Shown one piece after another: positions 1 to 14,208 of a stretch of 64,000 nt of DNA. The stretch lies in NCBI RefSeq assembly GCF_036417845.1, contig NC_089979.1, forward strand, positions 20,912,458-20,976,457, given 5' to 3'. The stretch's first letter is position 1, and each line of letters begins with the position of its first letter. This DNA is from Apteryx mantelli. Its lineage: Eukaryota; Chordata; Aves; Apterygiformes; Apterygidae. A model generated the notes under the pieces. The model worked only from the letters and a program-made list of their open reading frames with translations. It made no database searches and was not told the DNA's origin. The position numbers were made by a program, and so were the translations under genes.

Positions 1-2085
1 TAACTGACATTCTTCCTAGCTGCTGACACTTCACCTTTTTATTTTTTTTTCTTTTGTAGAAATTGTTCAATGTGACTGCTAGTAGCACTTTAATTTTATC
101 TGGCAATTACCTTTAGAATTTTGGTGATTAACATGTCAGATATTTAATGGATCCAAGAACTATTTCACTTTTCTCCTTAACAGCATCTCTACTTTAAATT
201 AATATTTTTTTTACTTGAAATTAATATTCCTTTCTCTGCACTTTCCTCTCATTATTTTTTTTAATTAATGCCAGAAGAAAGGTGGTAGTGATTAATCATA
301 GGCATTTTAGTTTAGGTAGCAACATATGTGGGGAAAGTAATCTCACCCACTTCTGCAGCATACCACTATAATGCTTTCGAGAGGCAAGCATATGAATATT
401 CTGTCTTATGCACTTCATGACAAGAGGAAAATAATGTTATAATAAAGGTTGTTCTGCTATCTATCCTTGTAAAAGTTAGTGGTGGATTCGGAATGGTTTT
501 AAGTTTCTAAAGTGTATTTATAGCCTGGCACAAAGCCCCCCTGTGTGTTCAGTGAATTCTTATCAGACCCCTTGTGATGCAGGCAGGACACAATTATTGA
601 GCTGTGTGCCAAGGCTCTGTTGTCTTTCCTGAACTGTTCAGCCATTCCTCTCACGGGTAAAATCTCAGCAGAATCACTGACAGAAAGCCCTGCAACAAGT
701 AGCCGTATCCTGCCAGAAGCTGACATTTAGAGCAAGAGAATGGGGATAGTAGGTGGGACCCAAAGCCTGCAACTTCCAGAGTCCTGACTCCATCTTTTAC
801 ACTGGCTTCCCCTTCTGTCTTTGATCAATTCATAAAACCAAATTTTCAAACACAGGCTCTAATTTTCCCTGTGGTGAGCTAAAAAAGGTAATTCATAGGA
901 ATCTTGGCAGACTTCACCTGTCCTGAAACCCCTCTTCTGTATCTGTCACTTCCCATCTCTATATTTTCTTCATCTCTCAGCTCTAACTACTGTCCACTGT
1001 GCTAATCACCATGAATACACAACACAATTGCTGTTTAAAAAAAAAAAAAAAAATTAAAACAAATATTGGACAGTCTTAGCACTCCGGAGAAGTCTTCCCT
1101 CTTCCCTCTCCCCTCTCTCCCCTCCTGCACGGCCACCTGAAGACAACAGCAGCTATCAGGTCCAATGGAATTACTGTCTGTGGATGTGAACTTTATGGGT
1201 GTCAGGGGTTGGGCAGGTTTGCCGCATTACCGTTCTGGCTGTCCTCGTCCTCCCCACGCAGGAAGCAAGGATCACTTGGACTGGAGATTTGGGCACTGCC
1301 GTGGTCCCTCTGGTAACTCCTTTCTCATTCTCTTAGAACAGTATCTGATTGAATGGTTTTTTTTTCTTTTGTGTTTTTTTTTTGGGGGGGATAGATTTCA
1401 TCCTTTTTATACTGCAGTTTACCCAAAGCCTGAAAGGAGTACATCACCAGGCCCCTAAAATTAGGATAAAGTCAGCAAGATGAATGGTTGGCCTAATCCT
1501 AAATTAATGGCTCATTTAGTGTGTGTACTGGGGCTTTAAATTCTGTCTGCACTCAACTTCTGTTCCAGAAATGCAGCCCAGGTATTTGAAAGCAATTCTT
1601 TACTGTCACTAGCATTGACAAATTATGTTTATAAAAAAAGAGAAATGAAGTACGGGGTTCTTGTATGAACATATTCTTATTTTTGATTTTGGCCTCTCCA
1701 GGTAATCAACTGAATTCTTCTTGGAGAATAGTTATTTAGCATGGTTTCATTATTTGATAAAATTTTATTGTCCATGGTTTGTGGTGATATATTTTGTGTA
1801 TGACTATATAAATTAAATCATGCAGTCTTGAAGGGATTACACAATAATGTGGTACCTGAAATTGGGCCATAAAAGACTCTAAATAATCGAAAAAAGATTG
1901 AGTGATCGGGATTATTTTGTTTTCATTCAGGAGGAGGTCAACTTTGAATATATAAAAGGAGAAAGGAAAAGAGAATGGCAGAGTGTGAAGGTACTACAAA
2001 ATATGTTTTACTGTTAAGGAATTACTTCTTAGCATTTTACCATAGTTCTGAAATATCTTAAATAGAAATTTCATGAAGTTGGTAA

Positions 2086-2184
2086 ATGTGTGTGTGTGTG
2101 TATATATATATATGTGTGCATGTGTGTGTGCATGTATGTATATATATATATATGTATGTGTATATATATATATGTATATATAAT
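2086..2184. repeat. compound (TG)n/(TA)n microsatellite
   Basis: Alternating TG and TA dinucleotide blocks run for about 100 bases, with interspersed CATG and GTATG units. This is an imperfect purine-pyrimidine alternating tract, likely to vary in length between individuals. Confidence 0.9.
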
Positions 2185-3115
2185 TATATCAAGTGAATTT
2201 TTATTTCAAGGGCATCTTTTATGAAAACATATATTATATAACTTAAATCAAAATGTAAGCTGCTTTCTAATAATTATAATTTGGTAAGAAATATCCTTTG
2301 TTTTTAAAGGGAAAAAAAGTCTTAATAATATACCAGTTTGTTTATCAGTGATAACATTAATTATAGCAATGGATAAACCCAGGAATCAGGACAATCTACA
2401 GTGGTCAACATTCAGAATATTAACATTTGTGTAACTAAAAATCAATATGTGGATGTGGCTTAGGCAGCTTTGATAATAGAAGTAAAGAAACCTTCATTTT
2501 GTTTATGCAGTAATTAGCTCAGTCACTGACATTTGCATAGATGCTTACTTTCTTCTCTAAATTGCAGTTGAAAAAATACAGTCCTACAGACATAATGATA
2601 AGAGTATCCTACTGTTATCTCTCTCCTGCATGTAAAACTCAAATCTTATTACTATTTAAATCGTCAGCATGCTTTTGCCTTTCCCCAGCACTATCCCTGA
2701 AACTTCTGTTTTATTTATGAAAGTTGTAGCTGTATGAGATACAATGCAATATTCTATTTTGCAATTGAATGCAATATTCTACAGAAAATTCACCAAATGA
2801 TGTGTTAGACTGTTAGACTTTATCAAATATCCTGTTGGTATTGAAAGGACTGTTATTAGATTTATTTTTTGGTAATGTTCTTAAAAAGAAACCAAACCAG
2901 TAACAAACACAGGAGCAAGAAAAGCACTACCCCAAAAGAAACCTGTATTAGCTCTTACTCTTATAGTATAAATCAGTCCTGCAAAACCGTCTCTGTGCAT
3001 AATGTGAGGATCAAAGGCATTTTAGAGGAAAAATTCAATTAATAGTGAAAACTGAAAAAAGTGAGATAGCATGACCCAGAGATGAAAATAGGCAGATAGA
3101 AAAATACACAGGTTT

Positions 3116-3134
3116 AAAAAAAAAAAAAAAAAAA
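3116..3134. repeat. poly(A) run
   Basis: About 19 consecutive A bases, followed by A-rich sequence. No processed gene or SINE body was recognised upstream, so this is called only as a homopolymer. Confidence 0.85.
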
Positions 3135-6100
3135 GCAAAACCCAGCCAAACAAAACCCCCTCCCAAATCTATCTTCTTCAAGATTCAAGAAATAACGCTA
3201 CAAGCCTCAAACATCAAAGTTTTGGTTCTGGTAAGAATGAGCCTGCAATGCCTAATACAAACATTTTTGACTGGTTTGGTTGTACGCAAGTGCCTGCAAC
3301 AGACAACGAATGCCAGTCGGCTTAACAGAATTCATCATTGCTTCTGTCTAATGGCATGTTTTATGGCAACAGTACTGGCTTAAATATGAAGATATTCCTA
3401 ATTTGCAAGGGCAGAAACTGAAATGGTGGGACTTCTGCAGCACTCGGGGATTGTTGCTCATTATAAAGCCCCACTGTGATGCACCAAAAACTGTGTAGGG
3501 ACTCTTGGTCCCTACTGGCATGTTCAGTACAAGATGGTGAGGCCTGAAGGCTCTTTGCAGCTGGGCTTGCTGAGAGGCAGTCAGTCCTCAGCCCAAATCC
3601 GCTTCTCCTGCAGCAGAACTGAGGATGCTGAAGCGGGCTGGGCAGCAAGGCTTTCGTTGCACCTCAGTGGTACCCTGGATGACAGCAGTTGCATCAGCCC
3701 GGTTAAGCAACCAAATAATCTTATTAAGACACTTAAATGGTCAGCATTTGCCAGAACCTGTTAAAATAGGTGAGTTGGATTTTTCAGATATTCATTTTCA
3801 AAAAAACCAAACAAAACAAAACAAAAAAAAACCACTCAGACCTTCTGTTACGCATTCAAGCCATATGATAAATAGAAGTCTGTTTTAAAGTTTTCCATGA
3901 ACAGGAACCAACCAAAATAATGATTCTTTCCATGTACATGGTCTGAAACCTTACTAATCTCAGAATAAAAGTCCTGACTCCGAATCTTTATGCCTTTGCT
4001 CCAAAGCTTTTTAAAAAATCAGGTGCTCTTTACAGTGTAATCAATTTACAGTAATGAAATCGTGAATTCTGAGATCTGCTTCTCCACTCAAATATACAGG
4101 TTATAAGCCAGCATGTCATCACCACTTTCAATAGGCTTAATCCTAACATACACAAGGGTTAGCAGTGTAAGAAGACTGAAGTTTCCAGGCCTCTTAGTGG
4201 AGTTTATCAAATTAAGGAGAATATAACACAGGACAGGGTTTCTCTGAGTTTAGCCAAACTTAAATTTGATTTTTTTTATAATTACTTTCTTTTTTTATTT
4301 GACACTTGTTAAAGGACAGGATAGTGCAAAGAATATTGTTCCATAGAGGAATTACCCCAGGTTTCGGGAAATGGACACATGAATGGAGTCAATTAGGCAA
4401 GAGAAGGCAAACATCAACAGAACAGACATCACAGAGCGGCTATTTAAGTGAACTCAGTACGTAAGAAGCTTGGAACGGCAGTGAGAACCAACAGCCATCT
4501 CATTGCATTTTTCTCTCTGTTATCTCAGCAGTCCTCACAGATTAACTCTCTCGCCCACTCTGTTTTTCTCTACAGACTAGCCTGCAGCTGTTAATTATTT
4601 CTGTTTGGTAATCTTTTTCTCCCTCCTCCTTCTATTTCCTGCACCATGACCTATTTAGGTTTCTCTTTTTTTGTTCAATGGAAGAAATAAAAAAAAGCAA
4701 ATGTGTATATTTTTTCTGAACATTTACTTACCCTGAGAACAATTTTAATACATTATTAAAAGCAATGGGGATAATAATTTTCTGAATTCCCAACAATGCA
4801 CTTCAATTAACCAAGTCATTCTTTTATTAAAAACAGTGGTAAAGAAAAAGGGTATGGTACCATTTAAATTAAAGTGTGGTTCCACACAACAACCAAGACA
4901 GGTTCTTTAGAACTTGCAAATTGCTGCCTTATCTGTGATTCTCTAAGCATAAAATATTTTATCCTAAGCATATAATATTTTATCACTCACAGTTTTATCT
5001 TTCAGTTATTAACTGCTTTCTGACTCTGACTTTTCGAGGATTATTCCTCAGCTTATTCCTTTATTCTCCACATCCTTCTTGACCAGACCTCATCTCTTTG
5101 CAGTCGCATATTATGACAGCCAACTCCAGAGGAGCAATGTAGCATGTGCAACATTTCATGTTACACTCCATCTAACACAGCTGTGAGCTGTTAAAGAAAG
5201 GGATGGTCTTACTTTCCCCCTTGTCATGCATTCAGGTCACCTAACCCATCTAAAGGAAAAGAACCCACTAAATGTAGCTGTACGCACAAAGACACATGCA
5301 CACACCATGATCAGTCTTCCCTCAACTCATTCCAGATACACACAGATAGAAGGTCTGATGCCACGGAGAGGATTGGGAATGACTGTCATTAGGCCTGGGA
5401 AAGGGAAGGAAAGGAGCACAGTAAGATGCAGACACTTTCGGTGTAGTCAGATCAGACCAAATTATGTGAACATAATGAGAAGCTGGATCCTCATTGCACA
5501 CTGAGCCTGTGTACGAGTCTGCTGGTGCAGGGGACAGATAACCTGCCCGCCTCTGATTTTTCCAGAGGGAGCTGATGCCTCTCTTCCACAGTCTCTCAGA
5601 GCTGTGAAATTACAGCTATAAACCTCAGTGGAGAAGGTGAGAAGGAATAGAGCTAATTTTGTCTTTTCCAGCAACATCAGAAACCAGCCTCAGCCAAAGT
5701 CCTGTTTTTTGATTCACAGAGAAGTTGTTTCATGTTTCATGCACAAGACTCTTAAAGACAAAAAAAAAAAAAGTAGCCACTATTCAGGCGATCAGGAATA
5801 TGAGCGGACTCACAGTATGAGCAGGGATTTCTTGTTGCATTATTCCTGTTATCACCAAACAGAGCTAGATTTGTCTATAATCTTCTATTATCTCTATGAG
5901 CAGTTTGAAATTGGCTCCTTGCTCAGGAGCAGTCCTGTATGTTGAAAGCACAGGGATGCTAACAAGAAGGTTGCCTGCTCTGCTGGTCTTTAAATCAACC
6001 AGCTTTGAAGTAAGGACATATGTGATATGGTAATGCCACAACTTCGAGAACACAGGAGGGGAGTGCTGAGAAGGGAACTGTGCTTGCGCCAGCCAGCTTT

Positions 6101-9100
6101 CCTCCCAGCAAGTGTCAGCTTCAGCAAGGAGGTATTTAAAAGGGCAGTATTCTCCCAACAGGATGCTGCCTGCTTAGTGAAAGAGTGCATTCTTGAGTGA
6201 ATACCATCGCTGCCTTTTGCAGCTGTGCCAACAGTTGGCCTAAAATAAAGCAGGCTATCGTTTGAATGCTTTTTCAACAGAGCAATTGTTCGGCATAAGA
6301 GTTATGACAATAAAAGTGCTTGTGCCAGCTTTACAACAAGCTTTTAGTGGGGAAAAAAAAAAACACTCCTGGATATATGGTTCCCTTGTTTATATTTTGC
6401 ACAATGCTCTGCCTGATTCACATTAAATTCAGCATAATCTTAACACCAGCTTGGGCCCATCATAAATTTTCAGTCTGGGGCAGTGGCAGTTGGTGATTGT
6501 TCCTAGGAGGAGCTTTTACTTGAGTAAGGAATTACTTGGGACCCTGTGCTTTGTTTTGTTTTTCCCCTTTCTCTAGAGGCTCTGGTTATGAAAAGCCTTT
6601 CCACACATCCTCTGATTGTATGTAAAATTCCAGCGTGCAAGTGGCACTTTCATTTCATATCATGTAGATGTCTACCAGGGTTCTTCTGAAAATCAGACAA
6701 TTAGACAATCTGAATTCTCCAAACTGAGTTTTTAATTAAATGCAGCCTCAAAATACATACAATTGGAAATAACTACTTCAGAATCAGGCCTTATGTCCAA
6801 ATTTATTCCATTGTAAGTAATGGAAGTTCTGCCTAAATCAGACTCAGATTTGGTGCAAATTTATTCATTTTTGGCTCAAAAAAGCTGGTTCTGTGCACAT
6901 CCAGTCCATCTTCACACCATTAGATACTGTCACCACATTTGGTACAATGTTTTTGAACTTTGCTGTTTTATTCACACTAATTTTTAATGCTTTGTTCATA
7001 TTCCCCACTTCTAAAACCTTAAATGCTTGAAATGACCAAAAAAAAAACCCCCAAATGTTATCGCACCCACAAAAAATCAAAAGTATCTTTACATTAGCAG
7101 TACTATATAATAATTTTAACATTCTTATTGCTTATAAAATGTAACAAGATGCAATGCCCAAACTAATGCTGCTAGACTGTCAGTGCAGTTAAAGGAGGCA
7201 TGAAATCTGAGAGTAGCTTAATGTTAATAACTAATGATATGAAGATAAATAACATGTCTAGAAGCTACGCAGATGGAAAATCCCTTAGTTTTCCATCCTG
7301 AAATAAAAAAGGTAGGTCAGTTTGTAAGTATCTGGCAAACATTCTAATCATGTATGATTACTGATATTATACAGTCTTCTTTGCAAAAAGATCCATACAT
7401 TTTATCTCTGATCGGTCTCTCATTTTGAAGGAAATTACCCATTCAAAAAAAAGCTTTCTAAACTCTTAATACTTACTGTCCCCTTAATTTTATAATTGAA
7501 AATTATTTATACTGAAATAAACCCCCAAATCTAGGAACCTGTCTGCTTTAAAGTAGTTTTTCCAACTGACTGAATAAGCATCTGTACCCTTCCTTTTGGT
7601 GGTTGTCACTTCTTTGTCATACTTCTGGGTATATGAAGAAGAAACAGGCTGTTTCTCTTTTTTTTTTTTTTAATAATAAAAACAAAAACATAAAACAAGT
7701 GCAGAATCCCAAGGTGTTTCTTGGCTTGTAGCATAGTTTTGAGTAGTGGCATGTGACCAAAGCAATAGGCCATAGAAGCAGACTTGTGAAGAAGGCTACT
7801 CTTCTTTTAGCTATTCATTGCAGAAAAATTCCTGTTTTGCAAAATATATCTGCTTGTTTAAAAGAAATATATGCATATATATAAAAATGATGAGTGTTGA
7901 TAATGATTGGATCACGGAAGTTTTCAGCTTTTTGCTTAAACCTTTTGGAGGATAAGGTATATTTCCTCAGGGATATGACAAACCACACAAGAGAAATACA
8001 ATCTAATCTATAATGTCAGATCAGAAAGTTTGTATGCTTGATAACTCCACATAAGATAACTTAATTTCTTCCTGATGCAATACATCATTGCATTGAACCA
8101 CTGTCTGGTTTAAACTTCATTATAAACAACTGAAATGATATGGAATAGATTCTCTGAATTCTCTGAAATAATTATATATTATTTCATTTGGATGAGCACA
8201 ATATAACATGCAAGGGATGTCCAAAGTAATGAGATACAGCAGGAGTTCCATTTTATGATAACTAAGTCTCTTAGACCTGTGCCTAATATCTACAAAGGCA
8301 TCCCGAAAGATTTCTATAAATTATATGTGTACAATAGTACAAATGTACAATAGGATATTTATGGAAATGCCAGAAAATCCAAATTGTTAAATATATTAAA
8401 ATCCAAATAATATTCTAGGGTCCTGGAAGGAAGCAGCTTTCCAACTGAATTCAATTATTCACATATTTGTCTATATGAAATACAAGCCAAAGAAAATAAG
8501 AGGCAAAGAAGAGGAAAAGAATCCTTTGTTATTATAAATCACAGGCATGATGTTCCTGACAAGATTACACTGCCTTACCCCCACCTCCTCCCGGTAAAAT
8601 GCAAAGAGGCCTTGAGTAATCTAAGAGGAAGGGAAAAAAGAGTGCACCATTACTTGAATAAAGGCAAAACTCACACTTTACTGCTTTCTTTTCAAGGTAC
8701 AATACATGGGAGGGATGAGAAGAGAGTGAAGAGCTCTTGACATTGGTCAGAAACATCTCAGAGTCAGATACACGCTCAGAGCAACAAACCAGAAATAAAA
8801 CTTAGCTTCCATCCCTGCATTCCTAGAGCAAAGATTCAGAGGAAGAAAAGAAACTGCTGCCTGCCCTCTACTCAGAGGGGTAGAGAACAGGCAGTGAGGG
8901 GCTGGAAACTAAAGCCAGAAGCTTTGTTTACCATTTAGCACTATGTAAGACATATTGCTTGGAATGGAAACTGAAATGATATTCCCCAAAACTGATTTTC
9001 TGTTATTAAGAAAACTACAGAAATGTGTGCTTCCTGAGGACAGTTACCTAACCAAACCTTTTCCTTCAGTTGTTATTCCTTGCGCAAACAGGTATTTCTG

Positions 9101-10175
9101 TTTTACAGGTGTCCACATAGCAGTTAACTAGATATCAGCAACAGTGAAAAAATAAACCATTCCTTTTACTTCATATCTTCTTAAGCATACAGTCTAAAAG
9201 CTTTCCAGTAGAAATCCAGAAGTCCAGTTCTCACCTCAAAGACTGTCAGCAGCAAAAATAAATCTTGCATTGGCCCTGAAGTCCATTTTAACTTTAGTTA
9301 AAATGTAAAACATCTACTTTAGTTCACAGTGTGGGAGGGAAGGAACAGTAATCTACTCACTGAGACGGTAGCTGGTCGAAAGCATCTTTTCTGGCATCTG
9401 AGTTTATGCCAGCATTTTAAGAGCTTAAGAACATTTGCTGTTTGCTGGTATTTCTCATGTCTTGAAGGTCAGCTGTTTCTTAGTACACAATGCATCAACC
9501 TGAGGAAAACATTGTGTCGTCTAATTGCTTATTTTAGAATCTATTGTGAAAAAACACAGGTTAAATATTTTGTCAAGGAGAAAGAGATTGATGAGTTGCT
9601 GGGAAACAGGAATAGCTCCAGCCTGGATATAACATCCTCCACAGGTGTGGTCACAATATCTCTGATAGTTCAGGGTTTGTTTGTTGCAAGTTTTTATTTT
9701 TTTAACTTGACAGCAAATGTGAGGTTGTGTCACCAAGAGACATCAGTGAGTGTGAGTTGTAATTTAGGGCAGTGCTGTTTTAGCAGGAAACTCATTTGGA
9801 TGAATTATGAATTGGTGTCATTAATGAAGTAATATACACATTCCAGCTCACCATCATTCAGATTACTGGGTTTTCCAACCAAGTTCCTAAATCTGTAAAC
9901 CTAGGCTGTGAATGCATACATCATCTATAAAAACTCTTTTCCTAAGTGCGTAACTAACTACTGGTACCTTTCTAAGAAAGGATTCTATAATAATTCTTTG
10001 TCTTTTTATTGTTTTTTTTTCCAAGAAGCACTCAGAAGTGGCCCCCAAAGCCTATATTTTTACTCTTGCGAGGTTCCTATGCCCTCAATCCTTTCAGAGT
10101 CAATACAGGTGGGATTCACAGGAAGACAAGTCAGTGAAGGTGTTTTAAGGTGTTCTGAACCGCCTCCTGCAAGGC

Positions 10176-10256
10176 CCCTTCCTCCCTCTCTCTCTCCCTC
10201 CCTTCCTCCCTTCCTTCCTCCCTTCCTTTCCTTGTCTCTCTCTTCTTCTCTCCTCA
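10176..10256. repeat. polypyrimidine tract (CCTT/CTCC-rich)
   Basis: An almost pure C/T stretch of about 80 bases made of CCCTCC, CTTCCTT and CTCT units. The complementary strand is a polypurine tract. Open frames across it encode only low-complexity Ser/Leu/Pro or Arg/Glu/Gly runs and are not genes. Confidence 0.9.
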
Positions 10257-13200
10257 CTCATTATAAAGGGAGGCCCCACTAAACTAAAGTTAATCTTTCC
10301 AAATGTTCCTACCTTTATCCACAGGGAACACTTCATGTGGATGTTTGATTTCCTTTACTGGAGGATGGAATGAGAATGAATTACATACTAAATTTTGCAT
10401 GAAATTTGCTCACCCTTTCTACCAATATTGAGTATAGATTTAATATATATAAACTAATATAGAATATAGACAGATCTAGTAACCTTTTCAAACCAAAAGC
10501 TACTAGACTGGCTGCAAGGAGACTGCCTCCCTTTTTCACTGGTAAACAGGTCACTAATAGTATTCTCACTGTGAAGGTGATGTCTCCACTCACTTGAACA
10601 GCTGAGTACTGAACAGCAGTTACTGGGGAAGAAGATGGCAAGGACTCTAGTTTGTAGAACAGAGATATACGGATCTTAATTCTTCCACGTCTCTAACTAA
10701 ACATTATCTTGAAAAGAATGAATTGATGAAGAACTGCAAAATTCTCTCTGTCTGCACACACACACATGCATATATGTATATATATATTTACCTATCTTTC
10801 TCCAAACGATTTCAAATTATCTAGACAATGTGTTCATTCCACTTTCCTTTAGCAAAAAAGCATCTAAAAATACACAATCATAACACCCACTGTTGCCATT
10901 GTCAGATACTGGGGGTGGCTCTTCTATTGAAGTACTGTTCACTCTAAATGGAAAGCAAGAGGGAGGGCTGCAGCTATACAAGAGAAGAGGAAACATGAAG
11001 GACAGCCAAAACTCTCATCTGGATCCTCTGGGGCCCAAAACTGGATAGTACAACCACCCCTTTTTCTTAGTCTGCTTCTAGCTGAATGTTCTTTAAACTT
11101 ACTCCTTTTGTGACACTAAAATGGAGAGAAGTGCTGAACATTGTGCTGCCACCTCAACACTGTCATCTTCTTTCCCACGTGAGGTGGAGTTATCTGAGGT
11201 TGCATGGAGGAGTCATGGTCCCACGAGATGTAAGCGTCAGTCAGGTGAGTCTCATGTTCCATGAGCAACACTTAACCAGGTTGCATTGTGGTGGGAAAAT
11301 TAGAAGAGAATATTAAGAAAGAGCCCTTGGGAAGGCAAGTTACAGCCAAACCTTCAATCTCAATTTCCCATAAACTGGCTGTGGAAGACTTCTGAGCTTT
11401 TGATTTTTTTTGGTCCCTTCAATGGATTTTGGAGAATAAGACAGTATGTGGGGAAAACTGACTCAGTGTTAGCACAAAACAGTAAAATCTTCCCTACCAT
11501 CAAAGAGTGCTTGGCAAAATTCTGTTCTGTTAACCCAAGTGCATCCAGGTGTGACTGTGCTCTCATCTTGATTTATTATGTTTTTCCATTGACTATTCTT
11601 GTAAGCACATCCTGTCTCAGTTGCATGGAAATTTTGTCATGTTCATTTCTGCTTAGTTGTTGCAAAAACTGTGCAAGTATTTACAATCAGTTTTTTGGTT
11701 CTCCATTTGGCAACAGAAAATAAATTTCTCCTGTAGCAACAAGTCCACACTTATGCTGAAATCACTACTACTAGCATTTGTATTAGTACCCAGCTGCCAA
11801 ACTTCTGTTTTCTTAAAGCACATGTATGCTCAGATAGATTCACTGGATTCTTGCAACCATCTAGTGACAGGTTGCGCTGTCAAAATGCATGCTGCAATGT
11901 GGATTAGTAAAACCAGTACTCTTTTTGCATCACCATCTGGTGCAAAGCCTGTGGGACAGAGGCACAGTGCATTTTGGGTTGCCAGCACTTTCACAGAAAA
12001 TTGACGCAGCTTGAGGTCAGGTTCACACAGTTCCCTCTGCTATCTGACATAAAAGCAATTCTAAAAAAATCTGCTCAGATCCTTCACTGCATCCTATGAT
12101 TTACTCCTTCCTTCACTAATTTTAAACTTTTAAGTTCTTTGTGGGGCAGAAACTTGAATGTTGAATAAATTACTTAGACTGACTTGGGTTTAGGACATAA
12201 GTTTTTTTTTCACAGACACTTAACTTATCTCATTAACAAGACACACTAAATCTAGAATAAAAGAGATGGTCAGCTCAAAATTCCATGACATATTCTGATC
12301 AAAACTATAATTAAACATTTTAAAGTGTGTCATATCTAGATTTAACCATGCATCAGCTTAACAAGCATGTAGCCTTTATCAGAAGAAAAGCATTTACCTT
12401 GAGAATACGTTTTCTAATGGAATTGAGTTGCAGTATTTAAATATGCTTTTTAGGTAGTCCAAGTGGTATATCCTCAAATATAGTGACTATGGCCCACCTG
12501 AAGAAAAAATAATATATTTCTTCATTGCCAAATAATTTTTCTCTGGTGTAGGAACACACTTTTTAATGCAAAACTTCTTATAAACTTTCTTTGGTAAATC
12601 TTTTATTGGAAAAATATAAGTTATGGAGTTTTTAATAACAGAAGAGACTACACACACACGTACTGTTGAAGGAATTAATCCGTTCATGCATCAATTGATG
12701 GTATCTCTTCTTTGGTGTGTTAGTACATACTCATATTATTTTTTTCTGTTTTTAACTTCTTAATATATTTTTCAGCTTTTCTGTCACAATGATAGTTCCT
12801 TAATGCCTCTGTTATCTCAGTTCTTAGGGATAATTCTGACTCTCTCCTGTACAAAGGATGCTCTCCCCTGCCTCAGCAGTGGTCAATTTTTCTCAAGCCG
12901 CACATGGAAACAGTTACAAAGCACCTACAAAATACCCTTAAGAGCTTAGGAAAAGGGTTCCTTAGAAAATTTTCCATCTAAAGAGATCACAAAAGTTTCT
13001 CAGAGGTTCTGCAGTGGTCTGGGTGTACAGCTAGTTTCCAGGGAGTCTGTTGATATTATCCTCAGCACCTTTTGCTATCTCATTTTCCCCAAGAGCTGAA
13101 GATTTGGACTGCCTACCAAAACAGCAAAGCCCCACTGACAGCTACGTGGTACAGCTCTGACGTTGGCATCAAAGCTCATTAGCCACAAGCCTATTTGACC

Positions 13201-13267
13201 TTTTTTAACAGACGGAGAACCTTAAAACTTCGTACTTCTCATTAACTGTCCTCTTCACCCCGCATTT
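10257..13267. other. AT-rich stretch without recognised gene
   Basis: Apart from a short CA/TA microsatellite (10754-10788), nothing is recognisable. Open frames around 11086-12004 are short, overlap on both strands and carry no motif I know. Confidence 0.6.
10754..10788. repeat. (CA)n/(TA)n microsatellite
   Basis: A short block of CA dinucleotides followed by ATGCATATATGTATATATAT-type sequence. Confidence 0.8.
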
Positions 13268-13283
13268 CACAGAATCACAGAAT
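13268..13283 (-). repeat. CR1 3'-terminal octamer repeat
   Basis: Two tandem copies of CACAGAAT on the plus strand mark the 3' end of the element. In CR1 elements this short repeat takes the place of a poly(A) tail and is thought to be part of the signal recognised by the reverse transcriptase. Confidence 0.9.
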
Positions 13284-13347
13284 CGCTGAGGTTGGAAGGG
13301 ACCTCTGGAGATCATCTAGTCCAACCCCCCTGCTCAAGCAGGATCAC

Positions 13348-14208
13348 CTAGAGCACGTTGCACAGGATCGCGTCCAGGTGGGTTTTGAATATCTCCAGAG
13401 AAGGAGACTCCACCACCTCTCTGGGTAACCTGTTCCAGTGCTCTGTCACCCTCACAGTGAAGAAGTTTTTCCTCATGTTCAGATGGAACTGTCTGTGTTT
13501 CAGTTTGTGCCCGTTGCCTCGCATCCTGTCACTGTGCACCACTGAAAAGAGTCTGGTCCCATCCTCTCGACACCCTCCCTTCACATACTTGTACACGTTA
13601 ATAGGATCTCCTCTCAGCCTTATCTTCTCCAGGCTAAACAGGCCCAGCTCTCTCAGCCTTTCCTCATAAGAGAGATGCTCCAGTCCCCTAATCATCTTTG
13701 TGGCCCTCCGCTGGACTCGCCCCAGTAGTGCCACATCCCTCTTGTACTGGGGAGCCCAGAACTGGACACAGTACTCCAGATGTGGCCTCACCAGGGCTGA
13801 GTAGAGGGGGAGAATCACCTCCCTCGACCTGCTGGCAACACTCTTCCTGATGCACCCCAGGATACCATTGGCCTTCTTGGCCACAAGGGCACATTGCTGC
13901 CTCGTGCTTACCTTGGTGTCCACCAGCACTCCCAGGTCCTTCTCCACAGAGCTGCTTTCCAGCAGGTCAACCCCCAACCTGTCCTGGTGCAGGGGGTTAT
14001 TCCTCCCCAGGTGCAGGACCCTGCACTTGCCTTTGTTGAACTTCATGAGGTTCCTCTCTGCCCACCTCTCCAGCCTGGCCAGGTCTCTCTGAATGGCAGC
14101 ACAGCCCTCTGGGGTATCAGCCACTCCTCCCAGTTTGGTATCATCAGCAAACTTGCTGAGGGTGCACTCTGTCCCTTCATCCAGGTCATTGATGAAGAAG
14201 TTGAACAA
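13348..14208 (-). pseudogene. CR1 ORF2 fragment: RT palm to C-terminal domain
   Basis: A 286-codon open segment of the CR1 ORF2 polyprotein. Near its N-terminus it carries the reverse-transcriptase catalytic motif FADDTKL at about residues 21-27, preceded by FNFFINDL. The thumb follows, then the C-terminal region characteristic of CR1, including [15 protein letters not shown] and the [16 protein letters not shown] block, and it ends with the [11 protein letters not shown] motif just before the stop. It is the longest intact piece of the element. The frame is lost upstream near 14220-14235, where the homologous frame (SGVPRGQ) continues one register away. It is a remnant, not a functional gene. 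Confidence 0.93.

Larger units (their letters stand above)
1..10175. other. AT-rich stretch without recognised gene
   Basis: No coding exon, RNA gene or clear transposon could be recognised. Open frames here are short, lack family motifs and have compositions typical of chance frames. The stretch holds homopolymer A runs (about 1036-1053 and 3116-3134) and one compound dinucleotide repeat, listed separately. Old, eroded transposons or conserved non-coding elements could be present and would not be visible by eye. Confidence 0.6.

Noticed and set aside
9329..9832. 167-codon plus-strand open frame
   Set aside because: No recognisable domain, no upstream promoter or splice context, and mixed hydrophobic/Cys composition consistent with a chance frame in AT-rich DNA.
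11400..12004. Overlapping 107- and 115-codon plus-strand frames
   Set aside because: They overlap each other and a minus-strand frame, with no motif; judged chance frames.
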